Origin: Geomicrobium sp. JCM 19038
Lineage (GTDB): Bacteria; Bacillota; Bacilli; Bacillales; Marinococcaceae
NCBI RefSeq assembly: GCF_000698125.1
Contig: NZ_BAXA01000001.1
Span: 372,001 to 436,000 of the forward strand
DNA length: 64,000 nucleotides
Reading direction: 5' to 3'
Every line of letters begins with the position of its first letter. The stretch's first letter is position 1. Of the stretch, positions 48,891 through 58,558 are shown piece after piece. Both the position numbers and the translations under genes were made by a program. The notes under the pieces were generated by a model that was not told where the DNA came from, did no database searches, and saw nothing but the letters and a program-made list of their open reading frames with translations.

Positions 48891-50129
48891 TTGAAACGTC
48901 TTGAAACATTTGCGATCGTTATTGTAGATGGTGATCGTAAAATTACCGATGTGAATGATTTTATGTACCAACCGTTTTCAGATCATAGATATAAACAATT
49001 TTTAAATGAAAGTGTTGATGTTGCTCATGAAGAAGACGAGCTTTGTCTCGTTAACATTTTTGGAGAGCGTTACCTCGTTAAACGTAAGGATACAAACGGG
49101 CGAGAGTCATTTTACATACTTGCTGTGATGAGTCGTGTTGCACAATTAACGTCTAATACAAATCATAAGAAACATTCGTCTGACGAGTTAAATCATATCA
49201 TTGGTACGAGTCGAGCGATGAATCGAATTAAAGATTTGGCAACGAAAGTGGCGACGAGTGATTCGACGGTGTTGTTAACTGGGGAAAGTGGGACTGGAAA
49301 AGAACTCTTTGCAAGGGGCATTCATAACAATAGTGCGAGAAATAAGCATCCATTTGTGGCAGTGAATTGTGTTGCCATACCAGATGAGTTATTTGAGTCT
49401 GAAATGTTTGGTTATGAAGCTGGAGCGTTTAGTGGAGCAAGACGAGACGGCAAACCGGGAAAAGTAGAGCTTGCGCAAAACGGAACGCTTTTTCTCGACG
49501 AGATTTCTGAATTGAGTTACGCTTCACAAGGGAAGCTGCTACGTGTTTTGCAAGAACGAGAAGTGGACAGGCTTGGCGGTGTGAGAAGTAAAACTGTGAA
49601 CATCCGCATCGTTGCGGCAACAAACAAGAATTTAAAGCAGCTCGTCACAGAAGGTAAGTTTCGTGAAGATTTGTATTACCGATTGTACGTATTTGACTTG
49701 CATGTGCCGCCACTACGAGAACGTGAGCGTGATGTGTTAATCTTAATCGAGCATTATATCCATGAATTTAATCAGAGTCTCGGTAAGCAAGTGATTGAAG
49801 TGGCAGATGATTTAAAAAAGTGGGCAATGTCTTACACATGGCCAGGAAACGTTCGGGAGTTAAAGTCTAGTATCGAACGAGGGATGAATGTTGTTGAAGG
49901 CTCTCGTTTGGCTCAAGAAGATTTAGCTCGATATGACGAGGTTCATTCAGAACATACCGTACAAAACGAACGGTTTTACGGCACGCTTGAAGAAGCAATG
50001 AATCAATATGAAAAAGCTACAATTGAAAAAGTGATTTTGGACGTTGAAGGTGATCGAACAAAAGCAGCAGCATTATTAGGCATTCATCTTTCAAGCCTTT
50101 ATCGGAAATTATCGAAATATCAGATCTGA
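48891..50129 (+). CDS. Sigma-54-dependent transcriptional activator
   Basis: About 412 residues. An N-terminal sensory region (about 1-95, PAS-like by appearance) is followed by the AAA+ domain with Walker A GESGTGKE, the sigma-54 contact loop GAFSGA (a tolerated variant of GAFTGA), Walker B GTLFLDEI, and the arginine region FREDLYYRLYVF. A Fis-type HTH closes it (RTKAAALLGIHLSSLYRKL). TTG 48891 (MKRLETF) has better spacing to AAAAGGG than GTG 48882. No receiver domain, so it probably responds to a ligand. A near-consensus sigma-54 promoter lies at 56508, before the alicyclic-acid operon, its best candidate target in this window. Confidence 0.92.
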   Translation: MKRLETFAIVIVDGDRKITDVNDFMYQPFSDHRYKQFLNESVDVAHEEDELCLVNIFGERYLVKRKDTNGRESFYILAVMSRVAQLTSNTNHKKHSSDELNHIIGTSRAMNRIKDLATKVATSDSTVLLTGESGTGKELFARGIHNNSARNKHPFVAVNCVAIPDELFESEMFGYEAGAFSGARRDGKPGKVELAQNGTLFLDEISELSYASQGKLLRVLQEREVDRLGGVRSKTVNIRIVAATNKNLKQLVTEGKFREDLYYRLYVFDLHVPPLRERERDVLILIEHYIHEFNQSLGKQVIEVADDLKKWAMSYTWPGNVRELKSSIERGMNVVEGSRLAQEDLARYDEVHSEHTVQNERFYGTLEEAMNQYEKATIEKVILDVEGDRTKAAALLGIHLSSLYRKLSKYQI

Positions 50130-50385
50130 GGTGTTCTCATGAGAGAATGCCTATTTATTATGCATTTCATAAAAGGAGCTTTGGAGTGTTATGTTAATGT
50201 GTAATAAAAAAGGGTTTTTGCCTATTTTTATAATTTTAATGATCCATTTGATGAATTCGTTCGTTTAATTGTTATAACCGAGCAAAGTTAATGTTGGCTT
50301 TTCTAGGGAGATGCGTGTAAAATCAGGCACAGCAATTATTCCGATTTTTCCTCTAAATCGAGATCGAATTAAAAAGGAGAATCGC

Positions 50386-50951
50386 ATGTCTGAACGAGAT
50401 GCAAAAACCTATGTCAGACTAAAGCTTGGTGACAAAGAAGCATTAGCACAGCTGTATGATCAATACAGCAAACTTCTTTACTCGTTTAGCTTTAAGATGA
50501 TTAACGATCAACAAGTCGCCGAAGAAATTGTGCAAGAGGTTTTTATAAAGATTTGGACACAGAAAAGTTCTTATGATGAAACGAAGGGGAAGTTTTCTAG
50601 TTGGTTGTTGACGATTACTCGAAATACCGTCATTGACTACCTTCGTAAACGAAAAGAAACAGCATCTGAAATGGTCACGAAGGAAATGACTCAAGATCCT
50701 GATCCGAGTATTGAAGATCAGATTGAATGGAAAGAAAAGCGAACAACGATCGACCAGGCCATTAAGCGTCTAAAACCAGAACAAGAAAAAGTCATCGTTT
50801 TGTTTTATTATCAGGGGTTATCGCAACAAAAGATCGCGGACGCTTTCGACATTCCTTTAGGAACGGTTAAAGGAAGGATTCGTCTTGCTTTAAAGCATTT
50901 AAAAGACACAATAGAGGACATTGAGCAGAATGGGGGATCATTCATGAGTAA
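50386..50951 (+). CDS. ECF sigma factor
   Basis: About 188 residues. Region 2: LYSFSFKMINDQQVAEEIVQEVFIKIWTQ and FSSWLLTITRNTVIDYLRKRK; region 4: LKPEQEKVIVLFYYQGLSQQKIADAFDIPLGTVKGRIRLALKHLK. The ATG follows AAAGGAGA. As written, the frame runs on into the anti-sigma gene. One extra G in GGGGG (50932-50936) would give a stop at 50949-50951 overlapping the anti-sigma ATG, the normal arrangement for such pairs, so the fusion is probably an artefact. Confidence 0.88.
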
Positions 50952-51732
50952 CCATTGTGATCATTTAATTGATTATTTTAATGGCCAGTTATCAGATGAA
51001 GAAAAGCGTTCATTTGAAGAACATCTAACGACATGTGGGGATTGTCGTGAAGAGTTGCGTGAACTCCAAGAACTTACGGATGATTTAGGATTCATTTCTG
51101 AACCAATTGAACCTCCATCGGCGTTAAAACAGCAAGTGCTGGAAGCGGCATTTAATGAACGAACACCAAATGATGTGAAAGAAGATGATGATAACGTTCA
51201 CAGCTTTACGACCGATCAAGAGAGTCAAAACTCAGTAGTGGTGCCAAAAAGTCGTAAGAAACTAGGCTGGGTAGTACCGTCTTTAGCTGCAGCATTATTG
51301 TTGTCGCTCGTTGGAAACGGCTATGCTTTTAGTCAGTTATCGACGCAAGAAGAAGTAGCACCAGAAGAAATAACGCCAGTAGAAAGTATCTCGGTGGATT
51401 CTCTTGTACAACAACTAAGTCTTCAACCGTCAGAAGAAAACATTCCGTTTGAAGCTAGAGCTTCATTTGTTAATAAAGATCAGCACCAACAACTGATTGT
51501 TGAAGCCAATCAACTTACGCAAACTGAGGATACTCAAGTTTACCAAGTATGGCTCTTAAAAGAAGGAGATCCATACCGAGCAGGAACGTTTACACCTGCT
51601 GAAGATGGTAGCGGAATGTCTACGTTTGAAATTGATCCAGAAATGGGATTCGATACGATTGCAATTACGATTGAACCGGATGAAACAAGTGAAATTCCAG
51701 AAGGCGAGATCGTATTATTAGAGGAATTGTAG
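50944..51732 (+). CDS. Zinc-finger anti-sigma factor, RskA type
   Basis: 262 residues. N-terminal anti-sigma domain with the HxxxCxxC motif (HLTTCGDC), a linker, one membrane segment (KLGWVVPSLAAALLLSLVGNGYAF), then an extracellular RskA-like domain (DTQVYQVWLLKEGDPYRAGTFTPAEDGSGMSTFEI). It should hold the upstream ECF sigma at the membrane until an envelope signal triggers proteolysis. GGGGGA serves as ribosome site. Terminator follows. Confidence 0.9.
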   Translation: MSNHCDHLIDYFNGQLSDEEKRSFEEHLTTCGDCREELRELQELTDDLGFISEPIEPPSALKQQVLEAAFNERTPNDVKEDDDNVHSFTTDQESQNSVVVPKSRKKLGWVVPSLAAALLLSLVGNGYAFSQLSTQEEVAPEEITPVESISVDSLVQQLSLQPSEENIPFEARASFVNKDQHQQLIVEANQLTQTEDTQVYQVWLLKEGDPYRAGTFTPAEDGSGMSTFEIDPEMGFDTIAITIEPDETSEIPEGEIVLLEEL

Positions 51733-51751
51733 AACTGTGTGTGTAACAAAA

Positions 51752-51786
51752 GGCTCGTCAACCCAGGTGTTGGCGAGTTTTTTTGC
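51752..51786 (+). terminator. Terminator after anti-sigma gene
   Basis: GGCTCGTCAAC/GTTGGCGAGTT hairpin followed by a T run. Confidence 0.85.
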
Positions 51787-51908
51787 GTTCTTGACGTGTT
51801 TTTTTATTGCTAGAGGAAGCTTTTTTTAAAAAAGTTTGAAGGAAAGTGATCCAAATTATTCTTCGTTTCGTTAGCTCTAGTGAAATCACAACATAAAGGA
51901 GTGCCATT

Positions 51909-53257
51909 ATGAAAAAAATAAAAAAAGCATTTATCCCAGTATTAAGTGTTGCCCTATTAACTCCGACGTTCGCACAAACGATTCATGCCGAAGAAAGTAT
52001 GTCGCAAGTGAATACACCTGCTATTGAGCTTAGAGGAACGCTTGATCATTTGTTATCTGAACACTTTGCGCTCGCTGTCTTGTCGATGCAAAAGCAATAT
52101 GACGGTGATGAAGGAGCACAAGCGCTCAAGCAGCACTTGAGCAAAACGCCGCAGACATGAAACCAGCCATCGCTTCACTCTATGGTGATGAGGGAGCAGA
52201 AGAATTTGATCGGATTTTCTCTGCACATAACGATTACACTGCCGATTACGTGCAAGCTGTAAAAGATGGAGACACTGCAGCCCAAGAAGAAGCGTCTGCT
52301 ATGCTTGATTCCTTTTACGTCGAGTTTGGGGAGTTTTTAGAAACAGCAACGGAAGGCACACTGCCAAGTGATGCGGCTATTGAAGTGTTAGACGTACATG
52401 AGCAACAAGTTGAAGATGCGTTTAATGCATACGTTGAAGGTGATTATGAGACGGCTTATATGACTTATCGTGAAGGATTATCACACATGTTTGATATTAG
52501 TGCAGCCTTATCCGACGCGATTGTTCAGCAAAACCCTGATCAGTTCGAAGGAAGTGTACCGTTGACGGCAGCTGGTGATCTTCGCTCGGACTTAAGTAAT
52601 TTAGTCGCTGAACACTTTGCACTCGCAACATTATCAATGTCGAAAGAATTTAAAGAAAGTGAAGACTTCGACTTTGTGAGTTGGGCTGAAGATGAAAATA
52701 CGGCCGATTTAAAAGCGACAATCTCTTCTGTTTACGGTGAAGAAGGTGGAGAGCAATTTGAACAAATTTGGCAAGGAAATCACATTCTTGCACAAAGTGA
52801 TTATGTGAATGCAGTCAAAAACGACGATGAAGCGGCAAAAGAAGAAGCACAAAACCGCTTAGGAACATTTGCTGATGAGTTTGGGATGTTTTTAGAAACC
52901 GCAACTGATGGAATTTTACCAGCAGCTGATGCGACTGAACTCGTGAATATGCATGAAGAACAAGTATTTACAACGTTTGATCGTTATATCGAAGGGGATT
53001 ATGATGGTTCATTTGAAAAGTATAGAGAAGGGTACGCGTTTACCTTTGATATTGGGGCAGGTTTAGCCGATGCGATCGTTACACAAAACCCTGAATTGTT
53101 TGAAGAAGAAGCGGCAGTTCCTGAGATGCCTCAAACAGGTATGGGTGGTATGAGTGATTCAGGTATGACGCTACAATGGTTGGCTTGGATTTTAGCTGGT
53201 GCTACAGCTGGATTTGTTGGCTACTTTGGTGTTCGTCGGTTCCGCACGAATGGATAA
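51909..53257 (+). CDS. MPQTG-anchored surface protein with two helical repeats (apparent frameshift)
   Basis: Signal peptide (cleavage near TFAQTIHA), two tandem repeats of about 150 residues sharing EHFALA.LSM.K, YV.AVK..D.AA.EEA, EFG.FLETAT.G.LP, HE.QV...F..Y.EGDY, YREG...FDI and DAIV.QNP..FE, then a sorting signal MPQTG (53126-53140), a hydrophobic span and RRFRTNG. This is the layout of a sortase substrate with an LPXTG variant. The frame breaks near 52131; one extra base joins ALKQ to ALEQNAADMKP. The repeats look all-helical and contain conserved histidines; function unknown. The next gene is a sortase. Confidence 0.82.
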
Positions 53258-53263
53258 GTCGAA

Positions 53264-53299
53264 GTAAAAGAAGAGGAGACATCCTCTTCTTTTACGTTT
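53264..53299 (+). terminator. Hairpin between surface protein and sortase genes
   Basis: A perfect 14-bp inverted repeat (GTAAAAGAAGAGGA) with a 4-base loop and GTTTT after it. It may partly terminate, keeping sortase expression below that of its substrate. Confidence 0.75.
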
Positions 53300-53320
53300 T
53301 GGATAAGGAGTGATGATTTC

Positions 53321-54249
53321 ATGAAAGGCTTCGTAGTTATTGCCTTGTCGTTACTAGTTATCGGTTGTAGTACGACGGATGCTCAAGATTTTGAGGAATC
53401 TCTAGACGATGAAGGTGTTCGATTACAAGAAAATGATCAAACGATAGAGCCTTATACTGAACAGACAATCGCTGAAGAATTTAACCTTGATCAAGAAACG
53501 ATTGATCAAGCCGAACGTGAAAAAAGCAAAAGCAGTGAAATCAATCCAACGAGCATTTCAATTCCTACATTAAATATCGACGCGCCAATTGTGGAAGTCG
53601 GTCAGCTAGATAATGGCCAAATGGGTGTGCCTGACAACGGAACTGATGTAGCTGGTACGAACCTGGTACGAAGCCTGGTGGAATTGGGAATGCAGTATTA
53701 GCAGGTCACGTTGATGATCGTACTGGACCTGCGGTGTTTTTTGATTTAGACGAGCTAGAAGAGGGCGATTCGATCTTGGTTGCGGGTGAAGACGGAGAGG
53801 AACTGGAGTATGTTGTTGAACGGTTAGAAAGCTATCCTTTTGATGATTCTCCGGTAGATGAAATCTTCGGTTCAAGTGATACAAAGCAGTTGAACTTGAT
53901 TACGTGTGCAGGAATCTTTGATCGTGACGTTGGTACCCATGATGAGCGTCTTGTCGTGTACACATCACTAATCGACGACGAGGAAGATGAAGAGTTACAA
54001 CCGTCATCGCCAACAGAGTTAACGGTGCAAGGAACATTGCTCACTTGGCATGCTGTTCGTGAAGATCATGTCGCTGGTTATCGCATTTACTCCGTTGATG
54101 CTGAAGGAACAGAAACGTATGTAGCTAGCGTTTCCCAAACAGAGAGAAAAGCGATACAAATGACAGATGAACAAGAGAATTACATCATAAAAACGATTGA
54201 TCACTTTGGAAATGAATCAGATGCTGAGAATGTAACGGTGGCAGAATAG
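53321..54249 (+). CDS. Class-F-like sortase, predicted lipoprotein, with C-terminal domain (apparent frameshift)
   Basis: Lipoprotein signal (lipobox LVIGC), acidic linker, then the sortase barrel SISIPTLNIDAPIVEVG...NAVLAGHVDD...LNLITCAGIFD...DERLVVYT with catalytic H (codon 53707), C (53905) and R (53947). A tail of about 85 residues (SPTELTVQGTLLTWHAVREDHVAGYRIY...) resembles a fibronectin type III domain. The frame breaks near 53653; one added T gives DVAWYEPGTKPGGIGNAV. A lipid anchor instead of a membrane helix and an added Fn3-like domain are unusual for sortases. It probably anchors the MPQTG protein encoded upstream. Confidence 0.85.
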
Positions 54250-54543
54250 CCATCGTTTTTTAAAGTCCAAAGGTTTGATTCCTTTTTAGTTGAAAATGTT
54301 TTAGTTAGCTTTTTAAGTACTCCATACTTGTACAAAGAAACTTTTGCTCAGTAAGATTTTCCTCTTTTGACAATACTATCCATGCTATCATTCCTTTGCA
54401 ATCCGGAGATTATTTTGATATTATTTCAAAGGAGTTTTATTTTGTTACTAAAGTTCAGTCACCTGAAACTCAGTAACGAAAATTTGTTAAAACTTTCGTA
54501 TCATATATTCAGTTTAATAGTTTAGAAATTGGGAGGAAAAAGA

Positions 54544-55910
54544 ATGACGAAATTTTCGTGGTCAAAATTGATGTCTTTTACAATGCTGATCTCTGTATTG
54601 ACTTTGGCAGCATGTGGAAATGGTGATACTTCAGACGAAGAATCAACGGATGACTCGGATGTTGAAACAGAAGAAAGTGTTGACGAGGGCGCTGATGAAA
54701 ATACAGATACAAGTGCAGAATCTGAGCCGAAAGTTACTGAGTTTGAACCAGCATTTCCAGAACAAACAAGAGCACCTGAAGTAGAGACTGAAGCAGAACT
54801 TGATGTGGAAGTTATTGCTGAAGGTCTTGACGTGTCTTGGGGTATGGAAGAGTTTGATACAAACCGCTTACTTGTTACGCAAAGAGATTCAGCAGAACTT
54901 CTTATTATAAACCTTGAAGATGGCTCTGTTTCAGATCCAATCGAAGGTACACCAGAAGTAAATAACGAAGGTCAAGGTGGTTTACTTGATGTGACCATTG
55001 CACCTGATTTTGACGAATCAAGATTAGTATTTATGACGTTTGCTCAAGATCTTGAAGATGGTACTGTAACTGCTGTCGGTAAAGGTGTTTTATCAGAAGA
55101 TGAAGCCTCACTTGAAGATTTTGAAGTAATCTTCCAAGCAGAACCAGCTTATGATGGTGACTTACACTATGGTGGACGTATTATCTTTGATGATGAAGAT
55201 AACTTATTCTTAACAACTGGTGAGCGTTCAGATGATCCAATTCGCGAACGTGCACAAGACTTAGATGCTTACTTAGGTAAAGTCATTCACATTACACAAG
55301 ATGGAGAAGCAGTAGATACGAATCCATTTATTGAAGATGAAGACGCACTAGATGGTATTTACAGCTACGGTCACCGTAATATTCAAGGTGTGGACTTCCA
55401 CCCTGAAACAGGAGACTTATGGATTGTTGAATTCGGCCCACAAGCTGGGGATGAACTGAATATTATTGAACCAGGTAATAACTATGGATGGCCAATTGTT
55501 TCTTATGGTATCGAGTACAGTGGTGAATTAATCAACGATGGTATTTCAGAACACGATGCGCAAGGTTTTGTTGAACCAGTATATTATTGGGATCCTACAA
55601 GTGCACCAAGTGTATGTCATTCTATGATAACGACGCAATTCCTGAATGGGAGAACGACTTATTCATCGGTGGTTTAGCGTCGAGCTATATTGCTCGTGTC
55701 GTTATTGAAGATGACCTCATCGTTGGAGAAGAACGTCTATTAACTGAAGAAGGCGAACGTTTCCGTGATATTCTTGTAACTGAGGATGGCGCGCTTATTG
55801 CAATCACTGATGGCGGTATGATTTATAAGGTGACTGCAGCAGGTGAAGGTGAAACAGTTGAAGACACAGAAGAAGACGATGTTGAAACTGATGAAGACGA
55901 CGCTGAATAA
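54544..55910 (+). CDS. PQQ-dependent aldose-sugar-dehydrogenase-like lipoprotein (apparent frameshift)
   Basis: Lipobox LTLAACG, a very acidic linker, then a six-bladed propeller of the soluble glucose/sorbosone dehydrogenase family: NEGQGGLLDVTIAPDF, LHYGGRIIFDDEDNLFLTTGER, YSYGHRNIQGVDFHPETGDLWIVEFGPQAGDELNII and GNNYGWPIVSYG. The frame breaks near 55610; one added G gives TSAPSGMSFYDNDAIPEWENDLFIGGL and about 455 residues. ATG 54544 follows GGGAGG. Oxidises an aldose in the envelope if PQQ is available; no PQQ biosynthesis genes are in view. Acidic repeat tail. Confidence 0.88.
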
Positions 55911-55966
55911 TTTATTACTTCTAAAAGCACCTAACCTTATCTTAACTTAAGGCGCTTGACAATAGT

Positions 55967-56015
55967 AAAGAAGCAGGCATTCATGGAAATCCATGAATGC
56001 CTGCTTCTTTTTTGA
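55967..56015 (+). terminator. Strong terminator
   Basis: A perfect 21-bp inverted repeat centred on TCCATGAATGCCTGCTTCTTT with a 2-base loop, followed by T residues. Confidence 0.93.
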
Positions 56016-56141
56016 AAGATAAGAAAGGAGTATAAAAATTTGGAATACCATGAACCCCGTGTTCATGGTCTTTTATTATATGTTTATTCCTGTTATCTTA
56101 CAATTACGTTCGTTTTAAGAAAAATACGGGTATACCGTTGT

Positions 56142-56345
56142 ATGGAACCTAATATAATTAGACGGTTGAAGCGAGGCATTCTTTTTTCGTTATTGCATGC
56201 GTTCATCATGTTTGTCGTCGGTATGCTACTTGGTGGTGAACCGTACTGGATTGGCGTAATTGGCTTTGCTATTGGTGGATTTGTCATTGGTTTTTTTCTA
56301 ACAGCAAAAGGAAAGGAAAAGCATGAAAAAGAAGAACAGGGCTGA
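56142..56345 (+). CDS. Small two-helix membrane protein
   Basis: 67 residues from ATG 56142 with two hydrophobic segments (ILFSLLHAFIMFVVGMLL and IGVIGFAIGGFVIGFFLTA) and a charged tail. The frame is open back to TTG 56040, which has AAAGGAG upstream but covers a hairpin (ACCATGAAC/GTTCATGGT), so the start is uncertain. No family recognised. An imperfect hairpin with a T run follows at about 56378-56402. Confidence 0.55.
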   Translation: MEPNIIRRLKRGILFSLLHAFIMFVVGMLLGGEPYWIGVIGFAIGGFVIGFFLTAKGKEKHEKEEQG

Positions 56346-56433
56346 TAACCCTCACACAACGTAGATCGATGAATTGACGTTCTCAAAAGAGAGCGTTTTT
56401 TTATTGATTTATGAAAGAAATTCTTAATTTGTA

Positions 56434-56468
56434 TTCGCAATGATAATAAAAATTCTCGAAATTGCGAA
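56434..56468 (+). promoter_or_regulatory. Inverted repeat, candidate activator-binding site
   Basis: TTCGCAAT (56434-56441) and ATTGCGAA (56461-56468) form a perfect 8-bp inverted repeat, with a further half-site-like ATGCGCAAT at 56493. It lies about 40-75 bp upstream of the -24 element, typical for a sigma-54 enhancer. Confidence 0.6.
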
Positions 56469-56507
56469 AATTGAGGTTCGATTATCCTTCTAATGCGCAA
56501 TAGTACG

Positions 56508-56524
56508 TTGGCATAGCATTTGCA
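56508..56524 (+). promoter_or_regulatory. Sigma-54 (SigL) promoter, -24/-12
   Basis: TTGGCATAGCATTTGCA matches the consensus TTGGCACN5TTGCW: GG at 56510-56511 and GC at 56522-56523 with the required spacing. The predicted start is near 56535, just before the AAGGAGG ribosome site (56543-56549) of the next gene. Confidence 0.82.
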
Positions 56525-56557
56525 ATGAGTAATAGTAAGCGAAAGGAGGCAACGAAC

Positions 56558-57741
56558 ATGTTAGATTTTTCATTTACAGAAGAGCAAGAGGATTTTAAGC
56601 GAACACTTAAAAAGTTAGCAACAGAAGAATTGTTACCCAGTTATACAAAATGGGATAAAGAAAAGAAACTGCCAAGACACTTATGGAAGCGTCTAGGTGA
56701 TGTAGGAATTACAGGTCTTCGGGTCCCTGAACACTTTGGAGGTAGCGCTGCCGACTGTGTCACGACAGGAATTGCGGCAGAAGAGATTGGTCGCGGGGAC
56801 TTTAACTTAACGTATGCGGTCATGCTTAATGCACTAATTGGAGAGATTATTGCAACGCATGCGAGTGAAGAGTTAAAAGAGGAGTTCTTGCCAGTACTTG
56901 CTTCCGGTGAAGAAATTTTTGGTATTGCCATTACAGAACCGGATGCAGGCACAGATGCTGCAGGAATTAAAACGTCAGCGGTGGATGACGGCGATGTGTT
57001 TGTACTTAATGGTGAAAAATCAGGCATCAGTGTTGCTACAGAGGCAGACGCATTTGTCTTTTGCAAAAACCGATCCAGCACTTGGAAATCGCGGAATTAG
57101 CGCGTTTCTCGTTCCATCAAGTTTAAATGGAGTTGAGAGCTCAAGTTATGAAGATATGGCAATGTCGCCATTAGTCGAGGGTCTGTCTATTTTCATGACG
57201 TTCGTGTACCAAAAAATTATTTGATTGGTGAGTTAAACGCAGGCTTTAAACAAGTGATGAACGGTTTTGATCTTAGTCGGTTATTAATTGGTCTTCAATG
57301 TGTTGGTGCAGCCGTTCAAAGCTTGATGAGACAATTCAACACGTGAAAACGAGACAATCATTTGGTCAACCACTCGCTACGTATCAAGGGGTCTCGTTTC
57401 CAATTGTGACGCACTATCAACAACTCGAGATGCTTAAATGGCAAGCCTACCGAGGTTTATGGCTTCGTGATCAAGGGCGTAGTCATACAAAGGAAGCGGC
57501 AACCGTCAAATGGCTCGGTCCTAAATACAGCCAAGAAGCGATCCATGAATGCTTACTGTTAAATGGGCATTATGCCTACACGAAAGAAATGCCACTTGAG
57601 CAGCGTCTACGTGACGTGATTGGCCTAGAAATTGGCGATGGAACCGCACAAGCAAATCAAATGGTCATTGCTAAGCAACTAATCGGCAAAGCGTACCGCT
57701 CGTACCAACATTCTAATCAAACTGAACACGTAAAAGGGTGA
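56558..57741 (+). CDS. aliB: Acyl-CoA dehydrogenase, AliB-like (three apparent frameshifts)
   Basis: FAD acyl-CoA dehydrogenase: N-terminal helices, [13 protein letters not shown], the [13 protein letters not shown] substrate/FAD block, [16 protein letters not shown], and [21 protein letters not shown]. Single-base corrections near 57060, 57175 and 57323 restore about 393 residues. The start at 56558 follows AAGGAGG and lies after the predicted sigma-54 start site; the upstream ATG at 56525 lies within the promoter. By its company (BadI, AliA and BadH relatives) it probably oxidises cyclohexanecarboxyl-CoA to the 1-ene. First gene of the operon. Confidence 0.85.
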
Positions 57742-57746
57742 TGAAC

Positions 57747-58546
57747 ATGTATTTTGAAGACATTAATTATGAGAAACATGAAGGGATTGCAACAATTACG
57801 ATCAACCGTCCCCACGTATATAACGCTTTTCGAGGGTTAACGATCCGTGAATTGATTGCTGCGTTTCGCGATGCGTGGGACGATAACGCGGTTGGAGCGG
57901 TTATTTTAACGGGCGAAGGAGAAAAAGCATTTTGCGTCGGTGGTGATCAAAAACAAAAAGCTGGTGAAGGCGGCTATGACGATCAAAGCGGTCTTGGCAT
58001 GGGCATCGGTTTAGAAGTCGAGAATCTTCACCAAACGATTCGAAACATCCCCAAACCTGTGATTGCTGCCGTTAATGGCTTTGCAATCGGTGGAGGTCAT
58101 GTATTGCATGTGATTTGTGATTTAACAATCGCAGCCGATACAGCAACGTTTGGACAAAGCGGACCGAAGGTCGGAAGTTACGACGCTGGGTTTGGTTCCG
58201 CGTATCTAGCGAGAATTGTTGGTGAGAAAAAAGCGCGAGAGATTTGGTATTTATGCGAGCAATACAGTGCAGAGGAATGCAAAGAGATGGGACTTGTGAA
58301 TAAAGTCGTAAAAAAAGATGAGCTCCAACAAAAAGCAAGAAATTGGGCAGGGAAAATTCTCGAAAAGATCCAACCGCAATTAAGATGCTAAAATACTCGT
58401 TTAACGCTGATTCAGCAAGTATTACAGGAATTTCTCAACTTGCGATGGGAAGCCTTGCGATGTTTTACAATAGTGAGGAATCTGAAGAAGGCAAAAATGC
58501 TTTCTTAGAAAAACGTCCGGTCGATTTTCAAAAATTCCGTAGTTAA
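57747..58546 (+). CDS. badI: 2-ketocyclohexanecarboxyl-CoA hydrolase, BadI-like (apparent frameshift)
   Basis: Crotonase-fold enzyme of about 266 residues. It starts [13 protein letters not shown] and has [69 protein letters not shown] and [10 protein letters not shown]. These features, especially NAFRG and [11 protein letters not shown], follow BadI, which opens 2-ketocyclohexanecarboxyl-CoA to pimeloyl-CoA. The closely related MenB is the alternative, but the shorter N-terminus and operon favour BadI. The frame breaks at AAAA 58363-58366; one A restores [15 protein letters not shown]. Confidence 0.85.
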
Positions 58547-58558
58547 GGGGGCGTCATA

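Noticed and set aside
50311-50385. N-terminal extension of the ECF sigma frame
   Set aside because: The extension has no ribosome site and is not sigma-like; ATG 50386 follows AAAGGAGA and begins typical ECF sequence.
57747-58546. Annotation as MenB (dihydroxynaphthoyl-CoA synthase)
   Set aside because: Similarity to MenB is high, but the short N-terminus, [16 protein letters not shown] and the AliA/BadH neighbours favour BadI; no other menaquinone genes are near.
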